Positions 1 through 10,672 of a DNA stretch of 64,000 nucleotides are shown here, one piece after another. This stretch comes from Elgaria multicarinata webbii (lineage: Eukaryota; Chordata; Lepidosauria; Squamata; Anguidae): positions 97,126,001 to 97,190,000 of the forward strand of contig NC_086177.1 in the NCBI RefSeq assembly GCF_023053635.1, read 5' to 3'. The position numbers and the translations under genes were made by a program. The first letter of the stretch is position 1. The number at the start of each line of letters is the position of its first letter. Below the pieces are notes generated by a model. That model had not been told where the DNA came from, did no database searches, and saw nothing but the letters and a program-made list of their open reading frames with translations.

Positions 1-285
1 CGATGATTCATGCAGCTGACTAACTCCAGTGTCTGTCTAGGTGAAGAATGTATCCTTGCCGTTGTTGTTCGTACTTATGATTTGAGGGAGCAACAAATGA
101 TGTCTGGCCTAGAGGCTTTTTATAAGTTAGGCCCTGTTTTATAGCTTATCACCATGGCAAACACACTGTAGCCACACTCTCACATTAGGAGAGGGCTTCG
201 TGCCGTGAGAGGATCGGTATACACTTAATCACAAATGGCAAAGCAGCCATGCAACTGCTTCATCGCTGTGAGCAATAAACATTGG

Positions 286-505
286 GCTCATCTACACCAA
301 GCAGGATATTGCATTATGAAAGTGGTATATAAAAGGCAGGAGCCACACCAAGCAGCACGTAGCAGTATGAAAGCGGTATATGGCATGTGTCAATGGGCCC
401 CAACAGTTATCAGTGCACTTCAATACCGCCATAAAGCAGTAGTGTGGCTCCTGCCTTTATATACCACTTTCATAGTGGAATATCCTGCCTGGTGTAGATT
501 AGGCC
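286..505. mobile_element. M2-type MITE, long palindromic form
   Basis: The two ends are inverted copies: ATCTACACCAAGCAGGATAT on the left and its complement near 480-497. Internal palindromic blocks read AGTGGTATATAAAAGGCAGG and its complement. A second copy of the same long form lies at 8583-8810. It has no coding capacity. The superfamily is not certain. Confidence 0.7.
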
Positions 506-1068
506 ATTGTGGGCAGTATTTATTTCAGACACTTACATCCTGCCTTTCCATTGGACATGTTGATGCCCTCCTCCCATTCCATGTACAAAACCCGACCAGA
601 CTAGCAGTAGAATCCAGTGCTGGGTCCCTATATTTGAGGGCCCTTGGTTAAGACATTGTCAATGTGCTCCCTCCCTCAGTGAGTCTACCTCCTCATTACC
701 ATTGTCACTAGGGTGGGTAAACTCACCCATGTCTGATCTGTCGGACGCTCACTCTACCACCACCACCACTGTCCACACCGCTCGTCAGGCCATGCAAGCC
801 TCTTTGAGGCTCAGCAAGGTCTGACAAGGGTTTGGCAGCCGTCTGCCCTCACTCCAGAAATTTCTCATTTCCCCCTGTTTATGGCCACCATTTACAAAAG
901 TCCAAAGGCACAAATGGAGGAAATGCTCAATTTCCGGAGCCTCCATTATACGCATCAATGGAGGCTGTCAAGCGCTCTTCAGGCTTTGCAGGTGTTCGGA
1001 GCGCAGGTCCACGACTGTGCTGTGGGTCCACGACTGGGTCCAGGGGGGCGTGGATGCAGGCATGTCCG
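506..1068. other. No recognised feature
   Basis: Unique-looking sequence with CAC/CCA-rich stretches around 755-780. Open frames of about 100-137 codons here show no recognisable domain, and I see no convincing exon boundaries. Confidence 0.3.
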
Positions 1069-1069
1069 T

Positions 1070-1363
1070 CAGACTCCCAGACTGAGTTGGACACCCACGA
1101 CATCCCTAATTGTCACCAGCTGCTATTGGCCCTCATCCTCTTTCTCATCATTACTTCCGCTTGTTTGCTTGACAGGCAGAAAGCCACCGAGCAAGTAGAC
1201 AGAAGCATCTGCTGCTTCTCCTTCTCACCACTTCCCATTGTCTAATCCAGAGCGAAAGGTAAACAAGCAGATTGCAATTGTGAAGAAGATGAGCAAGTCC
1301 AGGGGCTCTTGACAGTGGGCCCTTGCTGGGGTGGGAGCCCTCAGCACAAGCCCAACCATGCCT
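1070..1363 (-). mobile_element. Interspersed repeat R, reverse copy
   Basis: The reverse complement matches the copies at 18836, 26222 and 32745. It reads GGCATGGTTGGGC, then a block about cagcagg/gggcccac, then TGGTGAGAAGGAG and a CTTGCTC-like stretch. The CA..TG ends of other copies suggest a non-autonomous hAT-like element, but I found no target duplication. Confidence 0.45.
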
Positions 1364-1372
1364 ACTCATGAT

Positions 1373-1575
1373 GCTGGTCCTGGTTGAATCGTACTGCATC
1401 ACATTACCCTCCACTACATCTGAGGCCAGCAGGCTAGCTTATGGGTGTGGGGAAGGTCATATGGCACACATGGCCCTTTGTCCTCCTGAAACCTCACTGT
1501 GGCTTCCTCTCTCGCAGCATCTTTTGCCTGAGGCAGGCTCCTCACTCTGTCTAATGGTAGGGCCGGCCGGCCATA
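1373..1575 (-). mobile_element. Interspersed repeat S, reverse copy
   Basis: The right end reads CTAATGGTAGGGCCGGCC, the complement of the starts seen at 26445 and 29776 (CCTACCATTAGGCAGAGTGAG). The body shares the CATCTTTTGCCTGAGGCAG stretch. Probably a non-autonomous DNA element; the class is unproven. Confidence 0.45.
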
Positions 1576-1934
1576 CTCCAAGTTGGCTCCCAATAAATCA
1601 TTAAAAACAATCCATTACAAGGGAACAAAGCAAAAAACAAAACAAAAACAGAATTAAGCACAGCCAGTAAACAAAACTATAGCCAACCCTTCTGGTACAT
1701 TATATGGCTTGCAAGCTTCCACTTCAGAGACACTGTTGGTTTTGTAAAAAAATCCCCACAGTATAAAACATCTTCTCCACCCACTGCCATTAAGAGCAAA
1801 GCATGTTTACTCAGACTCATTGAGTTCAACAGGGTTTAGGCTTAAGTAATTGTACATAGGATTGCAGTCTTATAGTACGATTATACGCATGCTTGCTCCC
1901 AATGCACTCAGTGAGATTTACACCCAAATGTATG

Positions 1935-2080
1935 TATGTATTTCTATACCACCCATTTGCTGAAGCTCGCTGGGCAGTCTACAAGACAAAGCTTAAAACC
2001 ATAAAATACAATAACATAGTAAAACATAATGTAAAACTGTGTGTTTAAGAGTAAAAGCCCTATAAAACACAGAAGCCCTT
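1935..2080 (-). mobile_element. L2/CR1-type LINE, 3' end fragment
   Basis: Reading the - strand gives the family 3' tail: a gtttt-rich stretch, then a CCGCCCAG-like block (here diverged to tgcccagcgagcttcagc) and a GGTATAGAAAT tail. Only the untranslated tail remains. Confidence 0.6.
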
Positions 2081-2313
2081 CTGAATAAACTTGCATGGAA
2101 TTGCACTGCACGTCTGCTACGTTAGTGTTAAACAGTTACGAGATAGATGTATGGGAGGGAAGCGATTGTGAACTGGTGGCTACTATGAGTCAAATGCAAC
2201 CCCGGGGTAATTTTATCTGGCCTCTAGAGGTCCAAACAAATTTCAATCCATCTATGGCAAATGTTTGTTTTACTCATAAGAAGAAGAAAAATCCTTTTCG
2301 AGGAGTAAGAAAC

Positions 2314-2450
2314 TAGGGTGGCCATGAGTCCTACTTTGCAGAGAACAGTCCTCTATTTGAAGATGTCCTCTATTTGATGGGCTGTCTGGTCTAAGTCAAG
2401 TATGAAGATAAAGGAACAGAAGAATCTAGGAAAAGAGGAGTCTTGAAGTT
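2314..2450 (+). mobile_element. Short MITE beginning TAGGGTGGCCATG
   Basis: It starts TAGGGTGGCCATGAGTCC, followed by CTACTTTGCAGAGAACAGTCC. Related copies are at 34362-34473 (same strand) and about 42300-42420 (reverse). The end resembles the M1 end, so the families may share a transposase. Confidence 0.5.
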
Positions 2451-2704
2451 GGCCATTAACAGGCCGACACTAGGGTTGTATGAAAAGTTTGTTCTTGTTC
2501 ACAAATCATGCAAATCTGTCCAGTTCACAAACGCAAATGAGAGCAGGAATGCAATGGGGAATTTTCACAATTTCCCAAGCTTGTGTTCGGGTTCAAAACT
2601 GTACATTCCCGAAAGTGTAAAATCCTCACTTTCACACTGTAGACTATAGGGAAAAGTGTGCATTGTGGATGCAGTTGTTTTGTTTTTTAAAAAAATGCAG
2701 TTTC

Positions 2705-3072
2705 CCAGATGATCTCCCCGATGAGGCTTGCCTGGGGCCAACATTGTTATCTTTTCGGCGCCAGGTCAAGACTTTTCTCTTCTCCCAGGCATTTAACAGC
2801 ATTTAACAACGCTAAGTTTGTTTGTTTTTAATAGACCCCAGAACTGTTGTTTTTAAATGGATACTGTTGTTTTTATGTTTTTGATGGTTTTAAATTTTGT
2901 ATGCTTTTTAATGTTCACCATTTTTATTATTATTATTATTATTATTTATTTATATAGCACCATCAATGTACATGGTGCTGTACAGAGTAAAACAGTAACC
3001 GCCCAGAGAGCTTCGGCTATGGGGCGGTATATAAATGTAATAAAATAAATACATAAATAAATAAATAAATCA
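2705..3072 (+). mobile_element. L2/CR1-type LINE, 3' end
   Basis: It begins with the last codons of ORF2 (a stretch resembling RQVKTFLFSQAF, here from GGCGCCAGGTCAAGAC) and continues through a T-rich 3' UTR with an (ATT)n patch. It ends CCGCCCAGAGAGCTTCGGC...GGGCGGTATATAAATG with an (ATAA)n tail. It is 5' truncated, as is usual for this family. Confidence 0.75.
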
Positions 3073-3520
3073 AAAATGCACATGTTTCCTGATTAGGAAA
3101 AAGAATCGAAGATGCTCACATTCAGGAATGCAAACGAAGCAAATCAAGCTTCAAAGAGGAATTTAGAGAGCCCAAACGGGCTCAAACATTGCATGTTCAC
3201 CCATCCCTAGCAGAAATGCAGGTTACCTGGATCCAGCCTTTCCCATTATGCTGAAATATATTGTATTTTTATTTAAGTTATAGCAATTGTTTCTAAATCT
3301 GCATCTATGCAAATTTAATGCTAATTGATATCCTCTTTTCTCTTCTTTATTGGTGATGCATGTCCTCTTTTGGGAGAGATATGTCAATGGCCGCCCTATA
3401 AGAAACAGAGATATTTCACACTTTTTAATGTGATGTCTCTCTATTTTTTTAATATAATATGAATATACTCTCTAAATATACATACTGAGCTCTTGCATTC
3501 TGTAACTGGGCATCCCTTAC

Positions 3521-3613
3521 CACTGGATGGCATGAACTGCATTGCAGAGCCTGACTCCATAAACTCCCGAAGATATTCCTGGGGGGTGGGGGATCTGTAA
3601 AATGGAGTCATTC
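3521..3613 (-). CDS. Candidate internal exon of an unrecognised gene
   Basis: On the - strand this 93-bp segment is bounded by a strong acceptor (a pyrimidine run then TTCTTTTTTCAG, ending at 3614) and a good donor (GTAAGG, 3520-3515). It is open in the phase-1/phase-1 frame, so it can be included or skipped without shifting frame. It would encode 31 residues around MTPFYRSPTPQEYLREFMES and ...MQFMPSSG. I do not recognise the protein. It does not match TNFRSF11B, the gene expected on this side of COLEC10 from human synteny. The surrounding open frame runs 97 codons. No partner exon was identified, so it may be a chance open stretch with good splice motifs, or an exon of a lineage-restricted gene. 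Confidence 0.3.
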
Positions 3614-3619
3614 CTGAAA

Positions 3620-5115
3620 AAAGAAAGATTGATCTGAATGTTCTTAACAGAAGGGAGTTTTTTTGGCTCACATTTGATAGCTGAGGGTCACTGCTGAAAG
3701 GTTTCCCCATATTGTCAAAGTTCCTTCCAAGCAAGAAGATGCCATAGTGAGGTCTGGGAAGTACTACCGCATCAGCCTGAAGCCAAATCAGTAATGCTTC
3801 CTGCCCTTAGTCTGGTGTCTTCTGGGTAAGAAGGAATGCTGGAGAAAAATGGTATTCAACAGCAGCAGAGAATTTGAATGGTGCCATCAGTAAGGGGGTG
3901 AACAGTGCACCCCTATTCGTATCACCCCATCTCTAAAATCCTTTCCCCCCCCCCCAACCTTTCACAGCCTGTGAATGGTATGGCAAAATTGATTCGATTC
4001 CACTCAAGTTGTCTGTCGCTAATATTTAGGCTGTAGGAATAATATGACAAAAACTAATGAATTTCAAGAACAGGATCTAAGTTCTTAAACAGTCCATTGG
4101 ACTTCTGGCTGACTTCAGAACAAGACGTATCTACAGGCCAGGGGACAGGGAGAAGACAGAACATGACACGAGGATCTTTTTAGTAAAATATGTGTGCACT
4201 ACTGGCTAAAGGTAACGTTCAGGAAAAAGTTGAACTCTTACATCTCAAATCCCACATATTGCTACATCACCTTGGAACGCTACCACAGAGGATAAAGATA
4301 CACTTTGTCAGAGTGCCCAGTCCATATAAAAGAAGTCCACATTAATGACATGGAGATGTAGAATAAGCCAAGTGCTGTGCTGTGGTGGGTATCCCGCCAC
4401 CCACACATGATGGGGAAAGACTTCTGCGGGTTACTGACTCATACCACTTGCAGTTGATACTCCTTAGAGGAGAACACACACACACATATTTGGGGAAATT
4501 CTTTCCGGCGCTGACAAACATTCGTAGGCTTTGCTTGCTCGTGAAGAATGCAGGAGGCCAAAGAGCGGGCTGGCTGTTGAGCCACAATTGGTTGCTGTCG
4601 CTGCGGGTTGCCAATCCAAATCCATCGCTGGTAGATATTGGTACCCAACAGGAATTGGTTTACCACACTAGCATGAAGGCGTCATACCATGCTACCCGCT
4701 AGCTTTCGAGTGTGCAGATCCATAGCCATATGTGGGCATGAGCTAGGGACAATTGAGGAAGTGTTTCAAACCCAGAAGTGTAGATAAGGCTGCACAGCTT
4801 ATGCCGCTGCACATATATGGCCATGAGTAGGACACACTCCACAACATATTTTAAGCTAGATACAGATCAAAGCACAGGCAAATGGTTCTAATTGGTTACA
4901 TCTACACCATAGGCTTACAGTGGTTTTTCATAACCTAGATCCTGTTCAGTCAAGGGAGTCGCAGATCTCTAAGAGAGGATGTTACTGCTCTTACCAAACT
5001 ACATTTCCCATGATTCATCAGGGGAAGCCATGACAGTTTAGCAGGCGCTAAAGGAGCTAGAATTTTGAAGAAACCCACAGAGCTGGGCATTCATGCCTCC
5101 CTGAGAGAGCAACTG
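3620..5115. other. No recognised gene; unique-looking sequence
   Basis: A C-run at 3946-3957 and a short (CA)n at about 4473-4486 are the only simple repeats. Open frames of 75-106 codons around 4340-4700 overlap each other on both strands and have no recognisable domain. Confidence 0.3.
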
Positions 5116-5119
5116 AGGC

Positions 5120-5490
5120 TACACTTGAGCAATAATTTATTTAATTATTTGAAATGTTATTCAAAACATTTCTTGGCCGCCTTTCAGGACAGAAGCCCTC
5201 ACAAGGCAGCTTACAACAATAAAATACATAAAAGCAATTAAAATATTAAAAGCAATAAAGACATAAACACAAAAAAGATCAATAAAAGTGATAAAGGCCA
5301 ACAAGAAAATCAGCAGCAACAACAATGACAATGGCAACAACAACAGAAATGCGATCACAAGAAGGCCATGGTAAAATAATATGGTTTTTCAAGGCCTTCT
5401 TAAAAAGCCTGCAATGACGGAACATGGTAGACCTCCAATGGGAGTTGGTTCTGAAGGTCTGGGGCCACAGCAGAGAATGCAATAATGTGT
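5120..5490 (-). mobile_element. L2/CR1-type LINE, 3' part
   Basis: The tail lies on the left (AATAATTTATTTAATTATT), followed by the family's 3' UTR. The C-terminal ORF2 remnant lies on the right around 5370-5485 (AGCAGAGAATGC matches the 'AFS' region of other copies). It is worn and 5' truncated. Confidence 0.6.
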
Positions 5491-5622
5491 TGCTGGGCTC
5501 TAGAAAGGCTCTGATTGGCCACTGGCTCCCTGCACTAGGAAGAACTAGTGCAGAGCTTCCTGTGGAAGTTGAGATTTTGTCTGGGAAACAATAATAATTA
5601 CAGCCCCTGGCTTATTTCCCAT

Positions 5623-6615
5623 GGGGCGTTGCTAGACGTACCGGGTGTTCCGTCGTTGAGGAGCGGTGAAAGCGGCTTTTCCCGTTCAGCCGTGACGCCT
5701 CATCATCCACACCTGCCTTCGATTTGTGGCGGAAGTTTGCGCCGGTTGTGCTGCTGCCGCCGCGAGAACGGTTGCGCAGCCACACCGGCCTGATTGCCGC
5801 GGCTTTTTTTTTCGCTCGCTGCACGGTTTGCGCACGTCCGAAAGACCGCAAACTTGCGCAGCCGTCAGCGATGCCGCCGCCGGCCCTGGCGGCGGCAGCG
5901 GCGGCAGTGCCAGTGCCAGCCAAAGTGCTGCTGGTGCTGTTGAGGGTCAACATTGATGCGCTCACTTCCTGATGGGGGTCGTGGCGGGTGTCATATGACC
6001 CGAGGTCAATCGTCTGCATGGCCACTCTGTGCCTACATCTCCCATCATGCCTCTGAGGTGTCGGCGGCGATGACCGCCTCTGTGCCCTGTGCCCCATCCC
6101 AAGGAGCCAACCCACATCTGGCCGTAGCCATGGCAGCAGCCCACAAACAGCTCTGCCCTCTGCCAGCCTGGTACCCACACTAACAGGCAGCGTACAGCAC
6201 CGCCATTATGCGGCCACGGTAGCTGCCCACCGCAAGGAGTCACCAGCCACTTTTCCGGTCCTCCGTTCCTGCGCAAACTGTCACTGGGGAAATAAAAAAA
6301 AAAAGCCGCTCCGCCGCGCTGCCCCAGCTGGCGGACTGCGCGCAAATGGCGGAGGCGGCTTGACCGAAGCCGCTGACCACTCCCCCTTAGCACGCCTTTT
6401 CCTGCCCAGTGCGGACCGCAGTGACCTCACATCCTCCCACACGTACTCCGAATTACCGCGGGACAGCAGGAAAAGGCGCCCTAAAACTCACTTTTTTAAA
6501 GTCGGGAGAAAGAGGCTTCACCGCGGGATAACGGCGGATCCTCGTGAACGTCATCTGGAAGCCTCGACGTGACTGCGGAAGGTAACGCGCGCTAGAGCCT
6601 CGTCTAGTAACGCCC
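5623..6615. mobile_element. GC-rich DNA transposon with short inverted ends
   Basis: The left end GGGGCGTTGCTAGACG and the right end CGTCTAGTAACGCCC form an imperfect inverted repeat of about 15 bp bounding 993 bp of CpG-rich sequence. The termini resemble M7 (GAGGCCTTAGCTAGACC, 43214-43338), so the two are probably related. No clear target duplication was seen, and no transposase was recognised. Overlapping open frames of up to 188 codons look like a by-product of GC content. A CpG island of an unknown gene is the main alternative. The inverted ends argue for a transposon, and PIF/Harbinger or hAT ancestry cannot be decided by eye. Confidence 0.55.
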
Positions 6616-7202
6616 TTAGTTTATTCTCTAACTCCTGGTTTGATGCCTCTAACTTGACTCTTGGCTCTAACTTGACCCTGGCCTATGACCTTTGGCTCCT
6701 GTCCACTCACAGTTCAGTGCTGTAGTGTACAACCACCACCTAGAGCAAGCAGGGCCACTTTTCTAATTTACAACTATTCCAGAGGTGGTGGGTTTCCCCA
6801 GCAACAGTATATTGTGATCTGTCGCTGTTGTAATGTGAAGTGTTCCGGATTGGATTGGTCTTGAATGACCAGTGAAGACACATTAGCTTGACAAAAGACC
6901 TGCTCCTGGTAGAGATGAATACTGTAGAACCGGTTCATTGGTGTGAGATTCAGGACAGATAAAAGGGAAGACTTCTTCAGAGTTATAATATAGGATTCAC
7001 TACCACAATAGGTAGCGATGGCCACCAGTTTGGATGGCTTTAAAAGGGGAGTGGATAAATTCCTGGAGGAGAAGGGCTACTAGTCCTGATGGCTAAGTGC
7101 TACCTCCAGTATCAGAGGCAGTAAGCCCATATATACCATTTGCTGGGGAACATGGGTGGGAGGATGATGTTGTAGTGTGTTCTGCCTCGGGGTGAACAGA
7201 GT

Positions 7203-7333
7203 GGCCAGATCTACACTAGGCCGGATATAACACTTTGAAAATGGTTTGGAAACTGTATATGGAGTGTGTCCTGGGCCCCAACAGTTGTCATTACTGTTAT
7301 AAACCATTTTAAAGCAGTAGTGTAGATCCTGCC
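7203..7333. mobile_element. M2 MITE inside the L3-like LINE
   Basis: The ends GGCCAGATCTACACTA and TAGTGTAGATCCTGCC are inverted copies. The middle carries GGGCCCCAACAGTTGTCA, shared with 20093, 29198 and 47884. Confidence 0.7.
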
Positions 7334-7348
7334 AGTGTTGGACTAGAT

Positions 7349-7885
7349 CAGTGGTTCCCAAAGTGGGCGGTACTGCCCCCTTGGGGGCAGTGGGATTGCA
7401 TAGGGGGGCGTTAAGAGGCAAGGGGGTGGCAGGGGACGCTCAAGGTGGTCTTTTCCGAGAAGCGCCTCTCCAGAAGGTCTTAAAACCCAGGGACATTTTT
7501 ATGGGAGAAGGTAGTTTGGTCCCAAGCCATATAGGGGAAGAATCCACACATGTATTAATACTGTTTAAGAAGAGTCCTTTTAATGGTGAATTGAAATGTT
7601 TCAAAAGCACCAAAACGCTAATGAAGAGACATACCCTGCTTGGTGTGCCCCGCCACGCCGGCTGCAAAACAGAGGCGTTCGGCAAGCCTGCGGTGGGTGC
7701 TTCGGATTTTGAATAAATATTCAACTAATTGTTACTGTTTTGAATTTTATTGTTATTATCTTCCTTAGTGGGTCACTGAAAACTGCTATTCTGAATAATG
7801 ATTTTTATAGTGTAGGGTAGGGGGCACTGGGCTTGAGTTTGTGGAACCAAGGGGGCGGTGACTTGAAAAAGTTTGGGAACCACTG
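7349..7885. mobile_element. Non-autonomous hAT element with exact 8-bp target duplication
   Basis: The termini are CAGTGGTTCCCAAAG and GTTTGGGAACCACTG. They are flanked on both sides by GACTAGAT (7341-7348 and 7886-7893), which is the host LINE's own sequence duplicated. The 537-bp body has GGGGGC-rich subterminal blocks and no transposase. The CAGTGGTT ends with an 8-bp duplication are typical of hAT elements of the Charlie type. Confidence 0.88.
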
Positions 7886-8582
7886 GACTAGATGGACCAT
7901 TGGTCTGATCCAGCATGGCTCTTCTTATGTTCTTATCAAAACAGCTGCCTGGATATTTAGAATCTCCTTTGCAGCATGACTGTCATGATGAGTGCCTGGA
8001 CTTCAAAATTTACCACTGAGCCAATAAACTCGAGTGTTGTATGACAGAATGGCTGGCTTCGGCAAGTAGAGATGTGAAACACTGTACATTAAGTAGACTT
8101 TTACTTTGTTTTGTTTTGAACACGTGCTCCTCTTTGATTTCCATGGAAGAAAAATTGCTCTCTCCATGGGACCTAACTAAATCTTGGCTTGTAATCATAT
8201 GCTGCATAACTGGAAAACAGATTTGGCTCTCTGCTTCCCCTGTGATCTGCTGTTTTTATCATCTTGCATCTAATATTAATTTTTTGACCCCTGCTCAAAC
8301 AGTTTGGAGATACATATGCTGTATGGGTGTTTCCCAAATGCCCTACCTTGGTGATACTTCAGTGGAATTCAGTCATTACTCAAGGGTCACTTGTTTGCCC
8401 TCTTATCTCTGTGATCTGGCCTGTAGAGAATGTAAGAACTGCCTAGCCGAATTAGCCAATCTAGTCAACCATTCTTTATTCAACAGGGGCCAGCTGAACT
8501 GTAGCTCATGTGAGAATTGCTGGAGTCAATCAGAGGCAGCATTAGAAGAGAACAAGCAACTTTCTGAATGGAGAGCTGTAGT

Positions 8583-8810
8583 GGCCAAATCTATCAATAC
8601 TCCAAGCAGGATATTCCACTATGAAAGCAGTATATTAAAGGCAGGAGCTACACCAAGCAGTATATAGCAGTATGAAAGCGGTATATGGTATGTGTGAGTG
8701 GGCCCCAATAGTGGTCAGTGCACTTCAATACCGCTATAAAGCAGTAGTGTGGCTCCTGCCTTTTATACACCACTTTCATAGTGGAATATCCTGCTTGGTG
8801 TAGATGTGCC
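8583..8810. mobile_element. M2-type MITE, long palindromic form
   Basis: Nearly the same layout as 286-505: CAAGCAGGATATTCCACTAT on the left, its complement on the right, and two inner inverted blocks. Closeness of the two copies suggests fairly recent activity. Confidence 0.7.
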
Positions 8811-9342
8811 CTCTGGTTCTCTCAGTTTATCATTCTCCAATTTTCACTTTAGTTCATTCCAAACTTCAAGGTGTTCCCCCACCCACCCAAATCTTAAGTT
8901 TGGATCATCCTGAACTTTGAATAAAAAATTCACACAAACATTTGTAAGCATTTTTGTGCACATTTTAACTAATGCATGCATTTTAGTACACAATTTTGCC
9001 TAACACAGAGGAGTTTTTTTGCAAGCTCTTTCCCTAAACTAATGCATTGTAATGATATTTTGCTTAATAGAAAGATTTTTGTGTGCACTTTCCCCTAATC
9101 TACACATTCTTTCATACATTTGTTTTGATTCGAGAATGCAAAATTTGGAAAAGTACAAATTTTGAAGGATGGCTGGGTTTTTGGTTCACCTATTGGTTCA
9201 AAAGTGCAAAATTATGTAGGTTCCCATTAAAAAGCAGACTAAACACATTTCTCTCCCAGATTCTCCTCTAGAAGAAAGAGAGTAAGACAACAAAAAGTTT
9301 TATAGGAAACACTAGGACTAATAGTTTCTGTGTCACGGTACC

Positions 9343-9482
9343 ATCACAACAGTTAAAGCTGCAGGAGCCCTGCCCTCTTTTGTATCTGGTCACTCTAGTA
9401 GAGTTCCTGCAGCTTTAACTGTTGTGATGAAGAGGGGATTTCACCGTGTGCTGCATGCATATAAATAACACCTGCTGAAGTT
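9343..9482. mobile_element. M1 MITE fragment
   Basis: Only the central palindrome of M1 remains (CATCACAACAGTTAAAGCTG and its complement, then GTGCTGCATGCATA). Both outer ends are missing. Confidence 0.7.
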
Positions 9483-9484
9483 AG

Positions 9485-9639
9485 CTCATTCCACAGCAGA
9501 GAGGGCCCTCCTCCTGATAGCCACCTGCCTCACTTCCTTTGGCAGGGGCTCATGGAGAAGGACCCCTGAGGATGACCTTTCTATACCACTCAATAGCCAA
9601 AGCCCTCTGGGAGGTTCACAACAATTCAAACCATAAAAT
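9485..9639 (-). mobile_element. Two L2/CR1-type LINE fragments
   Basis: 9485-9580 matches the ORF2 C-terminal region on the - strand (GAGGGCCCTCCTCCTGATAG). 9581-9639 is the 3' tail region (CACTCAATAGCCAAAGCCC). On the - strand the tail should lie left of the ORF, so these are two pieces or a rearranged copy. Confidence 0.6.
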
Positions 9640-9849
9640 CAGTGTAGGCTGATGACTCCAATTTTGTTAGGAGTATGAATCCATTCCGGGTTTCAGTCAG
9701 AACCAGCCAGAACTCTTGAAGGAACAATCCAATGTTCTGAACCCTATCCCTATACCTTGGATAACTCCTTTTGAAGTTTTGGCTGGTCCTGACTGAAACC
9801 TAGAATGGAATCACAGCCTCACCAAAATCAGAGCTACCAGCCGCCACTG
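9640..9849. mobile_element. M8 hAT-type MITE
   Basis: It begins CAGTGTAGGCTGATGACTCC and ends CTACCAGCCGCCACTG. The interior contains GGGTTTCAGTCAGAACCAGC and its inverted counterpart. It is homologous to the better copy at 34482-34689. The target duplication is no longer visible. Confidence 0.65.
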
Positions 9850-9986
9850 GTGGAAGTAAATTGGCTTCTGGTTTCAGGAGTTCCAGCCTATGGGTTCAAA
9901 AGTACTGAGTCAATTGAAAAGCCCATGGGCACATATTTAACCCAAAGGAAACAGATTAGACTTTTGTCAGACTTCTCTAAGCTGGC

Positions 9987-10068
9987 ACTCTCCAGATGTG
10001 ATGGGATACAACTCCCATTATCCTCAGCCTGCAGGGGTATGATGATTGGGGAAGATGGGCATTAAAGG
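9987..10068. mobile_element. M4 MITE, partial
   Basis: CTCTCCAGATGTGATGGGAT followed by ACAACTCCCATTATCC is the left half of the M4 palindrome. The right half is degraded. Confidence 0.45.
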
Positions 10069-10069
10069 G

Positions 10070-10348
10070 CACCAGATTGGAAGTTGGGGGGCCACCACAG
10101 AGAAGGCCCTCTCTCTTGTCACCACCCTCTGAGCTTCCCTCAGAGTAGGCACCCGGAGGAGGACCTTAGATGTTGAACGTAGCATTCGGGTAGGTTCATG
10201 TCGAGAAAGGTGTTCCATCAGGTATTGTGGTCCCAAGCCATGTAAGGCTTTGTAGGTTAAAACCAGCACCTTGAATTGGGCTCAAAAACATACAGGCAGC
10301 CAATGCAAGCGGGCCAGAGTGGGTCTTATATGCTCGAACCTTCTAGAC
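10070..10348 (-). mobile_element. L2/CR1-type LINE, ORF2 C-terminus
   Basis: The - strand is open for 81 codons. It reads LVLTYKALHGLGPQYL, the conserved C-terminal block of the family's ORF2, and ends in the region that in other copies reads RRAFSAVAPRLWNELP. The 3' tail is missing here. Confidence 0.75.
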
Positions 10349-10672
10349 CAGAGCTTTCCAAACTGTGTGTCATGACACGTTAGTGTGTCGGTTGCAGTGT
10401 GTAGGTGTGTCGCGCGAACGTATTACAATTTATGTATGTGTCCATATTTATTTATTTATTTATTACATTTCTATACCGCCCAATAGCCAGAGCTATCTAG
10501 GCGGTTCACAAAAATTAAAAACATTCAACGTATAAAACAACAGTATAAAACCATAATATAAAATACAATCTCTCTTATAAGGGGTTAGTTTAACCTCCGG
10601 TTTGCTAGTAAAACTGAATTACTGTATCGCGAAATGATGCATGTCTAAAAAGTGTGTCACCAACATGACCCT
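10349..10672. mobile_element. hAT-type element with CAGAGCTTTCCAAACT end, interrupted by a LINE tail
   Basis: The left end is CAGAGCTTTCCAAACTGTGT followed by TCATGACACG and a GTGTCG-rich block. The right part reads ATTACTGTATCGCGAAATGA then AAAAAGTGTGTCACC, and the final end is eroded. A LINE tail (10447-10565) splits it. The sequence style is that of vertebrate hAT MITEs; the exact family was not determined. Confidence 0.55.
10447..10565 (-). mobile_element. L2/CR1-type LINE 3' tail inserted in a hAT element
   Basis: It carries an (ATTT)n tail, then ATTTCTATACCGCCCAATAG and GCGGTTCACAAAAATT, the family 3' end on the - strand. Only about 120 bp were inserted, showing strong 5' truncation. 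Confidence 0.7.

Larger units (their letters stand above)
6955..7936 (+). mobile_element. L3-like CR1 LINE 3' end, split by two insertions
   Basis: The LINE text runs GGAGAAGGGCTACTAGTCC ... ATCAGAGGCAGTAAG ... GGGGTGAACAGAG. It resumes TGTTGGACTAGAT and again GACTAGATGGACCATTGGTC, ending CTTCTTATGTTCTTAT. It is interrupted at 7203-7333 (M2) and 7349-7885 (hAT). An unbroken copy for comparison is at 35788-36217. Confidence 0.75.

Noticed and set aside
5612-6393. Overlapping 143- and 188-codon frames on the - strand
   Set aside because: They lie in the GC-rich element, overlap in different frames and read as Arg/Gly/Ala-rich text typical of CpG-rich DNA.
8041-8667. 208-codon open frame on the + strand
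   Set aside because: No recognisable domain, odd composition, and it runs into the M2 MITE at 8583. Most likely chance.
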